A stretch of 64,000 nt of DNA from GCA-002793235 sp965267355 (GTDB lineage Bacteria > Bacteroidota > Bacteroidia > Flavobacteriales_E > Vicingaceae). The stretch covers positions 434,001-498,000 of the forward strand of contig OZ253956.1 of NCBI GenBank assembly GCA_965267355.1. Direction: 5' to 3'. The notes beneath the pieces were generated by a model that ran no database searches, was not told where the DNA came from, and was given only the letters and a program-made list of their open reading frames with translations. Shown here piece after piece: positions 45,662-54,159 of the stretch (position 1 is the stretch's first letter; each line of letters begins with the position of its first letter). Position numbers and translations under genes: made by a program.

Positions 45662-45669
45662 TATATTTG
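45662..45669 (+). promoter_or_regulatory. Candidate -7 element for dnaX
   Basis: TATATTTG matches the consensus and lies 15 bases before the dnaX ATG, so the leader would be very short. The -33 box is weak. Confidence 0.45.
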
Positions 45670-45684
45670 ACTTTTGTTTGAGGT

Positions 45685-47535
45685 ATGGAAAATTTCATTG
45701 TTTCGGCTCGTAAATACAGACCAACTACTTTTGATACAGTTGTTGGGCAACAAGCTATTACCTCAACTTTAAAGAATGCCATAAAAAGCAACCACTTAGC
45801 TCAGGCTTTTTTATTTTGTGGGCCAAGAGGAGTTGGTAAAACTACCTGTGCAAGAATACTTGCTAAAACCATTAACTGTTTTAGCATAACCGAAAGCATT
45901 GAAGCCTGTGATGAATGTGACTCATGTAAAGCTTTTAATGAGAACCACTCATTAAATGTTATTGAACTTGATGGAGCTTCTAACAATTCCGTTGAAGATA
46001 TTAGAAACTTAATTGACCAAGTGAGGTTTGCTCCGCAAATTGGAACTCATAAAGTATATATCATTGACGAGGTACACATGCTTTCTCAAGCAGCTTTTAA
46101 TGCTTTCCTTAAAACATTAGAAGAACCCCCAAAGCATGCTATTTTTATTTTAGCAACAACAGAAAAACACAAAATAATACCAACTATACTGTCTCGTTGT
46201 CAGATTTTTGATTTTAACAGAATACAAGTTGAAGACATTGCTAATCATCTAGATAGAATTGCTAAAAATGAAAATGTAGAAGCAGAGCATGATGGGTTAC
46301 ACATTATTGCTCAAAAAGCAGATGGTGCATTGAGAGATGCGCTATCTATGTTTGATCAAATTGTTAGTTTCTCGGGAGGAAGTATCTCTTACAAAGATGT
46401 GATTGAAAATCTTAACATTTTAGATTACGATTACTACTTTAAGGTAACCGATGCTGTTTTAACAAAAAACGTTTCTGAAAGTCTTTTGATTTTTAATAAA
46501 ATACTAAATCATGGATTTAACGGACACAACTTTGTTAATGGCTTAGCTGAACATTTCAGAAATTTATTAGTTTGCTTAGATGAGAAAACTGTTTCTTTGT
46601 TAGAAGTTGGTGCAAACATTAAAGAACGCTATGTTACACAAGCAAAAGCCACATCTGTAAACGAACTGATTAAATTTTTAGACATTACCAACAGCATTGA
46701 CACCAAGTACAAAGCCAGTAAAAATCAACGCTTATTAGTTGAAGTGATGCTGATGCAGCTTTGCTCTTTGGGACAAGCAACCGAAGAAAAAAAAAACTCC
46801 ATAATTAACTTGCCAATTAACACAACAAAAAAAGCTACAACACCCGTTCAAGAACCGACTAATACAACAGCAACTCAACCCCAAGAATCAACATCACAAA
46901 ACAGTAGCGAACTTCAACAGGTTAAAGAACCAGCTACAGAATACAATAAACCCGTTGAAACTAAAGCACAAACTACCACAGTACAAACTAAAACTGAAGT
47001 TAAAGAAAAACCCACACCCAAACCTCCAACAGAAAATCCAAAGCCTGCTGCTTCCACTGTAAAACTGAATCCTTCTATTTCTTTTGCTGATTCTATTTCG
47101 CTTAACGGCACTACAGAAAAGGGAAAGCAAAACAAAGATGATACAACAGAGAGCACCAAAAAAATTGCCCAACAATATACCGAAGAGCAATTCGTTAATG
47201 AATGGAATAAATATAAAAAATTATTACTAGAAAAAGGCAAATCAAGCTTAGCTAGTGCTTTTGAAAAAATACCTGCAATTACAAACGACAATATTCAGCT
47301 AATTGTTGAGAACAAAGTACTTTATGATGAGTTTAAAGCCCAACAGACTGATTTTTTAGAATTTATCAGAAAGGCATTATCAAATTATAACATTCAAATT
47401 AATATTAAAATCAATAAAGATTCAACAACTAAAAAGGCTTACACTCCTCAAGAAAAATTTATTAAAATGAGTGAGAAAAACCCAGCCTTAATTGATTTGG
47501 CTAAAAAGCTAGATATGGATGTTGGATATGCATAA
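45685..47535 (+). CDS. dnaX: DNA polymerase III subunits gamma/tau
   Basis: This 616-residue clamp-loader ATPase has Walker A GPRGVGKT (46-53), a zinc module (Cys65, 75, 78 and 81), Walker B IIDEVHML, and the SRC motif ILSRCQIF. Domain III ends near residue 365 (LVEVMLMQLCSLGQ). After it comes a long Thr/Pro/Gln-rich linker and a C-terminal domain from about 500. Ten consecutive A (46787-46796) lie at codons 368-371, exactly where the clamp-loader core ends. The M16 peptidase gene starts 12 bases after its stop. Confidence 0.95.
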   Translation: MENFIVSARKYRPTTFDTVVGQQAITSTLKNAIKSNHLAQAFLFCGPRGVGKTTCARILAKTINCFSITESIEACDECDSCKAFNENHSLNVIELDGASNNSVEDIRNLIDQVRFAPQIGTHKVYIIDEVHMLSQAAFNAFLKTLEEPPKHAIFILATTEKHKIIPTILSRCQIFDFNRIQVEDIANHLDRIAKNENVEAEHDGLHIIAQKADGALRDALSMFDQIVSFSGGSISYKDVIENLNILDYDYYFKVTDAVLTKNVSESLLIFNKILNHGFNGHNFVNGLAEHFRNLLVCLDEKTVSLLEVGANIKERYVTQAKATSVNELIKFLDITNSIDTKYKASKNQRLLVEVMLMQLCSLGQATEEKKNSIINLPINTTKKATTPVQEPTNTTATQPQESTSQNSSELQQVKEPATEYNKPVETKAQTTTVQTKTEVKEKPTPKPPTENPKPAASTVKLNPSISFADSISLNGTTEKGKQNKDDTTESTKKIAQQYTEEQFVNEWNKYKKLLLEKGKSSLASAFEKIPAITNDNIQLIVENKVLYDEFKAQQTDFLEFIRKALSNYNIQINIKINKDSTTKKAYTPQEKFIKMSEKNPALIDLAKKLDMDVGYA

Positions 47536-47547
47536 ATCAGAGTCATT

Positions 47548-50475
47548 ATGAAAAAATTAAACCTTGTATTAACAGCAGTTATTGCTGCTTTTTTGATTAT
47601 TTCTTGTGGAGATAGCGAACAAAAACAAGAAAGCAGGTATAAGTACGAATACGAAACCATAAAAGACGATCCTTTAAGCACCCTTATCTATACATTAGAT
47701 AATGGCTTAAAAGTATATATGTCAGTAAATACTGATGAACCTCGTATTCAAACGAACATAGCTGTAAATACGGGCAGCAAGCAAGACCCTGCTGATGCTA
47801 CCGGTTTAGCTCACTACTTAGAGCACATGCTTTTTAAAGGCACTTCTAAAATTGCATCTTTAGATTGGGAAACTGAAAAAGTACTACTAAAACAAATCTC
47901 TGATTTGTATGAGAAAAGAAGAACTGTTGAAGATGAAGAAGAAAGAAAAGCCATTTACCGCCAAATAGACAGTTTATCAGGTGAAGCAGCCAAATACGTT
48001 GTACCTAACGAGTATGATAAAATGATTAGCTCTTTGGGAGCAAAAGGAACAAATGCGTACACTTCCTTAGAAAGAACTGTTTACATTAATGACATTCCAT
48101 CGAACGAATTTGAAAAATGGTTAACTATAGAATCTGAACGTTTTAGTGAATTGGTATTAAGACTATTCCATACAGAATTAGAAGCTGTTTACGAAGAATT
48201 TAACAGGGGTCAAGATAACGATTGGAGATTGGCTTGGAGTACAATGATGAAAACATTATTTAAAAAGCACAGTTATGGAACGCAAACCACTATAGGAACA
48301 AGCGAACATTTAAAAAATCCTTCTATGGAAAAAATCCATGAATACTTTAACACTTACTATGTTCCAAATAATATGGCTATCATTTTATCTGGAGATTTAG
48401 ACCCCGATAAAACTGTGGATTTAGTAAAAAAATATTTTGGAGAGTATCAATCTAAAGAAGTACCAAAATTTACTTATGAGCCAGAAGATGAGATAACAGA
48501 ACCAGAAGTAATTGATGTTTATGGTACAGATGCCGAATGGGTAGATATCGGATTTAGATTACCTGGAGTAAAAAACGAAGATATTTATAAATTAAAGTTG
48601 ATTGATTATATGTTGGCCAACCAACAAGCAGGCTTAATTGATCTGAATTTAGTACAAGCTCAAAAAGTATTAGATGCACATTCACAATATATGACTGCTA
48701 AAGATTATTCTTTCTTTAAGTTAAATGCAAAACCTCGTGAAGGACAAACATTGGAAGAAGCAAGAGATTTATTGTTAGCTGAGTTAGAAAAAATTAAAAA
48801 AGGAGAGTTTGAAGATTGGATGACTCCTGCTGTAATTAAGAATTTAAAACTTCAAGATGCCCAGTATTCTGAATACAACTGGTACAGAGCTTCGCAAATG
48901 ACAGACGCCTTTATTTTAGGTAAAGACTGGTCTGAAGTAGTTGAATCTTACAACAAATTAAGCAAAGTAACCAAGCAAGAAATCGTTGATTTTGCTAACA
49001 AACATTTTGGAAACAACTATGTGGTTGTAAACAAAAGGACTGGCAAACGAGACAATGTAAAAGTTGAAAAACCAGAAATTACTCAAGTTGCATTAAACAG
49101 AGATACCATGTCAGCTTTTGCTAAAGAAATTGAAGCAATGGAAGCTACCCGAATGGAACCAATGTTTGATGAATATGAGAAAGATGTAAAGAAAAGTGAG
49201 CTAAACAATAAAGTTCCTTTTTATTATGTTGAAAATACTACGAACGACCTTTTCCGCCTGAACTATATCTTAGATATGGGTAGGTTTAGCGACAAAGAAT
49301 TAACCTTAGCAGTTAAGTATTTGGAATACCTTGGCACAGACAAATATTCAGCAGCTGAGTTACAAACTGAACTATATAAGCTTGGTCTTTCATACAGTGT
49401 TTATGCTGCTGATGAAAGAGTTTACGTTACACTTTCTGGTTTAGAAGAATCTTTAGAAGAGGGCATACAGCTTTTTGAGCATATTTTGGCCAATGTTCAA
49501 CCAAACCAAGAGGCCTATGATAATGTTGTAAAAGATATTTTAAAAGAAAGAAATGATGATAAATTATCTAAATGGCGCATCTTTTATGGTGCAATGATGA
49601 ACTATGGTAAGTACGGTCCTGAATCTCCTCAAAAACACATTTTGTCTGAGGAAGAATTGAATAATATTGACATTAATAGCTTAGTAGAAAAAATAAAATC
49701 CATTACCTCTTACGAACACTATGTTTATTACTATGGTAAAAAGAATATGGATGAGGTAGCATCAGTAATTAATACACACCACAAAACGCCTGAACAATTA
49801 AAACCACTAATTGCAGCAAAAGAATTTCCTGAATTGGAAATGAACGAGAACAAAGTGTACTTTATCAATCATGATATGGTTCAATCAGAAGTGATGATGC
49901 TCTCTAAAGCAGGTGCTTACAATAAAGACTTAGCCGCTTCTACCAATGTGTTTAATGAGTATTTTGGTTCAGGCCTTTCATCCATTATTTTTCAGGAAAT
50001 TAGAGAGTCTAAAGCATTAGCATATTCTGCCTATGCTTACTATACAACTCCGGGCAAATTGGATGAGTCGCATTATGTAAGGGCTTACATTGGCACACAA
50101 GTAGATAAATTGGGTGATGCCAAAGTGGCAATGATGGAGTTAATGAACAATATGCCTGAGGTTGAAGATCAATTTCAAGATGCCAAACTCGCTGCATTAA
50201 AGAAAATTGAAACTTCCAGATCTAAACGCTCAAGTTTATTTTGGAGGTATCTAAGTGCAAAAGAAATGGGTAGAGACTATGATATTAAAAAAGAAATTTA
50301 TCCTAATATCAAATCTCTTGAAATGAAAGACATGAAACAATTCTTTAATGATAATATTAAAGGTAGAAACTATACTTTCTTAGTTATTGGAAATAAGGAC
50401 TTGGTAGATGTTGACGTTTTAAAAGAAATGGGTGAATACGAAGAGGTAACTCTCGAAGAAATATTTGGGTACTAG
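47548..50475 (+). CDS. M16 family zinc metallopeptidase lipoprotein
   Basis: This 975-residue protein has a lipoprotein signal ending FLIISC (Cys20). Two M16-type halves follow. The first holds the inverted zinc motif HYLEH (His89, Glu92, His93) and the distal Glu in LEAVYEEFNRG. The second half, from about 530, lacks an HxxEH motif, as expected for the structural half. It probably degrades peptides at the cell envelope. It lies 12 bases after dnaX, so it may share its transcript. Confidence 0.92.
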   Translation: MKKLNLVLTAVIAAFLIISCGDSEQKQESRYKYEYETIKDDPLSTLIYTLDNGLKVYMSVNTDEPRIQTNIAVNTGSKQDPADATGLAHYLEHMLFKGTSKIASLDWETEKVLLKQISDLYEKRRTVEDEEERKAIYRQIDSLSGEAAKYVVPNEYDKMISSLGAKGTNAYTSLERTVYINDIPSNEFEKWLTIESERFSELVLRLFHTELEAVYEEFNRGQDNDWRLAWSTMMKTLFKKHSYGTQTTIGTSEHLKNPSMEKIHEYFNTYYVPNNMAIILSGDLDPDKTVDLVKKYFGEYQSKEVPKFTYEPEDEITEPEVIDVYGTDAEWVDIGFRLPGVKNEDIYKLKLIDYMLANQQAGLIDLNLVQAQKVLDAHSQYMTAKDYSFFKLNAKPREGQTLEEARDLLLAELEKIKKGEFEDWMTPAVIKNLKLQDAQYSEYNWYRASQMTDAFILGKDWSEVVESYNKLSKVTKQEIVDFANKHFGNNYVVVNKRTGKRDNVKVEKPEITQVALNRDTMSAFAKEIEAMEATRMEPMFDEYEKDVKKSELNNKVPFYYVENTTNDLFRLNYILDMGRFSDKELTLAVKYLEYLGTDKYSAAELQTELYKLGLSYSVYAADERVYVTLSGLEESLEEGIQLFEHILANVQPNQEAYDNVVKDILKERNDDKLSKWRIFYGAMMNYGKYGPESPQKHILSEEELNNIDINSLVEKIKSITSYEHYVYYYGKKNMDEVASVINTHHKTPEQLKPLIAAKEFPELEMNENKVYFINHDMVQSEVMMLSKAGAYNKDLAASTNVFNEYFGSGLSSIIFQEIRESKALAYSAYAYYTTPGKLDESHYVRAYIGTQVDKLGDAKVAMMELMNNMPEVEDQFQDAKLAALKKIETSRSKRSSLFWRYLSAKEMGRDYDIKKEIYPNIKSLEMKDMKQFFNDNIKGRNYTFLVIGNKDLVDVDVLKEMGEYEEVTLEEIFGY

Positions 50476-50492
50476 AAATTTCTTATCAAAAG

Positions 50493-50522
50493 TTGCTTTG
50501 TATCAATATTTTCCTACATTTG
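50493..50522 (+). promoter_or_regulatory. Promoter of rpsP-rimM
   Basis: TTG (50493-50495) and TACATTTG (50515-50522) are 19 nt apart, about 38 bases before the rpsP ATG. All defined -7 positions match. Confidence 0.72.
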
Positions 50523-50559
50523 CAGGCTCAAAAATTAATTAATAATTAAATTTTAAAAG

Positions 50560-51276
50560 ATGCCTACAAAGATTAGATTACAAAGACATGGTAAGAAAAG
50601 ATATGCTTTTTTCCATGTAGTTGTAGCGGATGCTCGTGCCCCACGTGATGGGAAGTTTATTGAAAAACTAGGTACTTACAATCCTAACGACAATCCTGCA
50701 ACAATTGACATTAATTTCGACAGATGCCTACATTGGGTAAAACAAGGTGCTCAACCAACTGACACTTGTCGAGCTTTATTGTCTTACAAAGGAGTTATGC
50801 ACAAAGACCACCTAGATAGAGGTGTTTTAAAAGGTGCTTTAACTCAAGAACAAGCTGACAAGAAATTTGAAGCTTGGTTAAAAGAAAAAGAAAGCAAGAT
50901 TGCTGGAAAAGCTGATGGTTTAGCAAAAGCTGCTGCCGATGCTGAAAAAGCAAGATTAGCTGCTGAAAAAGAAGCTAACGAAAAGAAAGCTGCTGCTGTA
51001 TTAGCTAAAACTTCTGAAATGGCTGCTGCCGCTGAAGCAGATGCTGCTGAGGCTGCAACTGAAGAAAGTGCAGAAGCTGCAACAGAGGAAGCTCCAGTTG
51101 AAGAACCAAAAGCTGAAGAGGCTGCTCCTGCTGAGGAAGCAAAAGAAGAAGCGCCAGTTGAGGAACCTGCTGCTGAGGCAAAAGAGGCAGAGAAAGCCGA
51201 AGAAGTTGCTGAGGAGCCAAAAGCTGAAGCAACAGAAGAAGCTGCTGCTGAGGAAGAAAAGAAAGCAGAGGAATAA
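50560..51276 (+). CDS. rpsP: 30S ribosomal protein S16 with a long Ala/Glu-rich C-terminal tail
   Basis: Residues 1 to about 85 are a normal S16 (MPTKIRLQRHGKKRYAFFHV, FIEKLGTYNPNDNP). The total is 238 residues against about 80-90 for most bacteria. Residues 95-150 form a charged helix-like segment (Ala/Lys/Glu), and about 150-238 is an acidic, low-complexity tail of Ala, Glu, Val and Pro. The tail is in frame and without interruption. It is the first gene of rpsP-rimM behind a good promoter. Some extension is common in this phylum; the acidic end is longer than I expect. Confidence 0.94.
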   Translation: MPTKIRLQRHGKKRYAFFHVVVADARAPRDGKFIEKLGTYNPNDNPATIDINFDRCLHWVKQGAQPTDTCRALLSYKGVMHKDHLDRGVLKGALTQEQADKKFEAWLKEKESKIAGKADGLAKAAADAEKARLAAEKEANEKKAAAVLAKTSEMAAAAEADAAEAATEESAEAATEEAPVEEPKAEEAAPAEEAKEEAPVEEPAAEAKEAEKAEEVAEEPKAEATEEAAAEEEKKAEE

Positions 51277-51287
51277 GAATATAAATT

Positions 51288-51824
51288 ATGAATATAGAAG
51301 AGTGCTATTACTTAGGTTACACTTCTAAAGTTCATGGCAAGCAGGGAGAAATCATCATCAAATTAGATGTAGATAATCCCGAAGAATATAACGGACTGGA
51401 ATCAGTACTTATCCAATTGAATAAAAAGGATAAACTACTGGTTCCTTTTTTTATTACCCAAGCCCAAACCTTAAACAACGGAACACTTCGTATTAAAATT
51501 GAAGATGTTGATTCGGTTGATGAAGCCAAATCACTAGTTGGCAAAGAAACCTATTTACCATTAGCAGCACTTCCCAAACTTACTGGCAATCAATTTTATT
51601 ACCATGAAATAACTGGGTTTACTGTCATTGACACCAATCTTGGTGAATTAGGAATCATCAAACAAGTGTTAGATTACCCTACTCAAGCCATTTTTGAAAT
51701 TGTTAATGCTAATGGAAAAGAAATACTAGTTCCAATTACTGATGATATTATTCAAAAGGTGGATAGAGACAATAAAGTTGTAACTGTTACTACTCCTGAA
51801 GGCTTGGTTGATTTATATCTATAG
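51288..51824 (+). CDS. rimM: Ribosome maturation factor RimM
   Basis: This 178-residue protein has the RimM N-terminal domain (YYLGYTSKVHGKQGEIIIKL) and C-terminal PRC barrel (YYHEITGFTVIDTNLGELG, EILVPITDDIIQKVD). It aids 16S processing around S19 and helix 31-33b. It starts 11 bases after rpsP, its usual neighbour. Confidence 0.94.
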   Translation: MNIEECYYLGYTSKVHGKQGEIIIKLDVDNPEEYNGLESVLIQLNKKDKLLVPFFITQAQTLNNGTLRIKIEDVDSVDEAKSLVGKETYLPLAALPKLTGNQFYYHEITGFTVIDTNLGELGIIKQVLDYPTQAIFEIVNANGKEILVPITDDIIQKVDRDNKVVTVTTPEGLVDLYL

Positions 51825-51862
51825 TAATTTAATTATATTTGGTTAAAAGTTATAGTACAGAT

Positions 51863-51882
51863 ATGTTGTATTAATACAACAT
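51863..51882. promoter_or_regulatory. 20-bp perfect palindrome upstream of an uncharacterised gene
   Basis: ATGTTGTATTAATACAACAT is its own complement over all 20 bases. A weaker related dyad (ATTGT, 5 nt, ACAAT) follows at 51889-51903. TATATTTG at about 51833-51840 could be a -7 box upstream of it. It may be an operator or form a hairpin in the leader; there is no T tract for a terminator. Confidence 0.4.
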
Positions 51883-51912
51883 GAATATATTGTTGCATAC
51901 AATTTAAATAAG

Positions 51913-52629
51913 ATGAAAAAACTACCTGTTATCAACCTGATACTCTTAACCTCAATTATTGCTTACTTGTTAATTTTATCCAAATCAACAAGCGAAAATA
52001 TAAAATCCATAGAGGAGAAAATAGTCCCAGAAATCACAACGGAAAGACTAAATATTGTTGATAAAAATGGAAACAAATACATCGTCCTAAGCAACCCTGA
52101 AAAACAAGCATTAGCTACCATTGACGGCAAAATAATTGATCCTGATACTGAAAGAAATATTGCCGGTTTGCTATTTTTTAATGAAGATGGAGATGAAATA
52201 GGTGGTTTGGTGTATGGAATTGATAGTACTAACAGCTATCAATTACTAACATTTGACCAACGAAAAAATGATCAAATAATGGCGTTACGAAAAGATGAAT
52301 ATTTAGATTCAGGAGAATGGAAAAAACAATACGGACTTCTATTACAAGAGCGGTCTGATAAACAAAATGATGCGATCACTTCGGAGTTGAGGAAGATAGA
52401 GAGCATTAAAGACTCCATGTTGCGCGAAAAAGAACTTGAAAAATTTTACAATAATCCTGATCATCTCTCTCCATACAGATTATTCATTGGTAGAACATTC
52501 GCTGGAGATTTCGGGTTATATTTGATGGATAAAAATAATAAAACTAGGTTGCAAATATATATTGACGAAAATGGAGATTCGCACATAGAAAGTATTGACG
52601 AAAACGGGGAAACAAAAACCATAGAATAA
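51913..52629 (+). CDS. Uncharacterised membrane-anchored protein
   Basis: This 238-residue protein has an N-terminal membrane helix (LPVINLILLTSIIAYLLIL), then soluble beta-rich sequence with TERLNIVDKNGNKYIVLSN, GLLFFNEDGDEIGGLVYG, and near the end TRLQIYIDENGDSHIESIDE. Similar proteins are common in Bacteroidota, but no function is known to me. It lies between rimM and trmN6 on the same strand. The region in front of it holds a 20-bp palindrome. Confidence 0.65.
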   Translation: MKKLPVINLILLTSIIAYLLILSKSTSENIKSIEEKIVPEITTERLNIVDKNGNKYIVLSNPEKQALATIDGKIIDPDTERNIAGLLFFNEDGDEIGGLVYGIDSTNSYQLLTFDQRKNDQIMALRKDEYLDSGEWKKQYGLLLQERSDKQNDAITSELRKIESIKDSMLREKELEKFYNNPDHLSPYRLFIGRTFAGDFGLYLMDKNNKTRLQIYIDENGDSHIESIDENGETKTIE

Positions 52630-52663
52630 CAGTGTACAAGAAAACCGTTAATCAACCAAAAAG

Positions 52664-53365
52664 GTGAACACTTTTCAATTCAAACAATTTAGTATTGTAC
52701 AAGAAAACACTGCTATGAAGGTAGGAACGGATGGTGTATTGTTGGGTGCTTGGGTAAACTCTAATGGAAAGAAAATTTTGGATATTGGAACTGGAACTGG
52801 CTTAATTCCCTTAATGCTGACTCAACGAAACGACAAGGCTAAAATTGATGCCGTTGAAATAAATGAAGAAGCTTACCAAGAAGCAAAAATGAATTTCCAA
52901 AATTCAAATTGGAGTGATAGATTAGCTGTTTTCAATATAGCCATACAAGATTATCAACCCAATAAATTGTATGATAACATTGTTTGCAATCCACCTTTTT
53001 TCATTGACTCAACTAAAGCACCCGCAACAAATAGAACTACAGCAAGGCACACTCGAGATTTATCGTTCGAAGATTTAATAAGTTCTGTAAAAAGATTACT
53101 CTCTCCAGATGGGGTTTTCTCAGCAATCCTCCCAATTGAAGAATCGAAGTCTTTAATTGATATTGCAACAAAGAATGAACTTTTTCTTTCAAGAAGGTGT
53201 TTAGTAAAACCAAACTTTAACAAAAATCCAAAACGAGTACTATTGGAATTTTCATTTCAGAAAAAACCGATTGAAGAGACTGAACTTACAATTGAAACTG
53301 AAAACAGGCATGAATACACCAAAGAATACATAACTTTAACCAAAGATTTTTATTTAAAACACTAG
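52664..53365 (+). CDS. trmN6: tRNA1(Val) (adenine37-N6)-methyltransferase
   Basis: This 233-residue protein starts at GTG (52664). It has FQFKQFSIVQENTAMKVGTDGVLLGAW, a SAM-binding motif KILDIGTGTGLIPLML, and the catalytic N-P-P-F motif (CNPPFF near 108-113), which together mark the TrmN6/YfiC family. Its stop codon overlaps the fdhD GTG by one base. Confidence 0.92.
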   Translation: MNTFQFKQFSIVQENTAMKVGTDGVLLGAWVNSNGKKILDIGTGTGLIPLMLTQRNDKAKIDAVEINEEAYQEAKMNFQNSNWSDRLAVFNIAIQDYQPNKLYDNIVCNPPFFIDSTKAPATNRTTARHTRDLSFEDLISSVKRLLSPDGVFSAILPIEESKSLIDIATKNELFLSRRCLVKPNFNKNPKRVLLEFSFQKKPIEETELTIETENRHEYTKEYITLTKDFYLKH

Positions 53366-54159
53366 TGGCTACTAACCAATATCAAGGAAAGAAAATTGAT
53401 GCAAAAGACACTCAAAATGTTAATGATGAATTAACAGTTGAAGGTGGTCTACAAATTAACATCAATAACAAACCTTTTTCTTTAACCATGCGAACACCTG
53501 GTGATGATGAAGAATTAATTCGCGGTTTACTATACTCTGAAGATATTTATAGAGGAGAAGAAACCCTCAATATTAAACTTTCTGAAACAGAAAACAACAT
53601 CATTACAGAGGCTAATATCAATATTGATGAAAACTTAATCCGTTCAGGATATTCTAACAGTAGAAACTTTTTATCTGCTTCGTCTTGTGGCATTTGCGGT
53701 AAAACAGAGTTACAAGAAATTGACTCAACATGTAAATTAACAGATGAAAGCAAAATAGATATTAATACCACCTCAAAGATGTTTAAAGAGATGTCTAAGC
53801 ATCAAAAGACCTTCCAATCTTCTGGAGGCTCACATGCTACTGGTGCTTTCACTTTAGGTGGGGAATTAATTTGTGTAAGAGAAGATATTGGTAGGCATAA
53901 TGCTGTTGACAAAGTAATTGGGTATTTAGTGAACAAGAATCAACTTTCGGAAGCTAAGTGCTTAACTGTTAGTGGTAGAATTTCTTATGAAATTGTATCA
54001 AAAGCTTTTGCAGCTAAAATTCCAATATTGGCAGCAGTATCAGCACCATCTAGCTTAGCTGTAGATTTTGCAAAAGAACTCGGAATTACATTATTTGGAT
54101 TCTGTAGAGAAAGTAAAGCAACTTGCTACTCTCACACCGAAAGGGTAACATTTACCTAA
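53365..54159 (+). CDS. fdhD: Formate dehydrogenase accessory sulfurtransferase FdhD
   Basis: This 264-residue protein starts at GTG (53365) in a one-base overlap with trmN6. It has the sulfur-carrying CxxC loop SSCGICGKTELQ near 108-112, and the FdhD core SGGSHATGAFTLGGELICVREDIGRHNAVDK. FdhD passes sulfur from IscS to the molybdenum cofactor of formate dehydrogenase. No formate dehydrogenase gene lies nearby. It converges on the T9SS cargo gene, overlapping it by 8 bases. Confidence 0.94.
   Translation: MATNQYQGKKIDAKDTQNVNDELTVEGGLQININNKPFSLTMRTPGDDEELIRGLLYSEDIYRGEETLNIKLSETENNIITEANINIDENLIRSGYSNSRNFLSASSCGICGKTELQEIDSTCKLTDESKIDINTTSKMFKEMSKHQKTFQSSGGSHATGAFTLGGELICVREDIGRHNAVDKVIGYLVNKNQLSEAKCLTVSGRISYEIVSKAFAAKIPILAAVSAPSSLAVDFAKELGITLFGFCRESKATCYSHTERVTFT

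Noticed and set aside
46828..46834. A second A7 run in dnaX as a frameshift site
   Set aside because: Slipping back there opens a long alternative frame with no early stop, so it would not yield a gamma-like product; the A10 run upstream is the better candidate.
46894..47291. Two minus-strand frames opposite the dnaX linker
   Set aside because: They arise from the Thr/Pro/Lys-rich linker read on the other strand; Cys/Phe/Ser-rich products have no family resemblance.
51041..51328. A 95-residue Lys/Arg/Leu-rich frame inside rpsP
   Set aside because: It is the shifted reading of the Ala/Glu-rich S16 tail. Low-complexity codons leave other frames open, and nothing else supports it.
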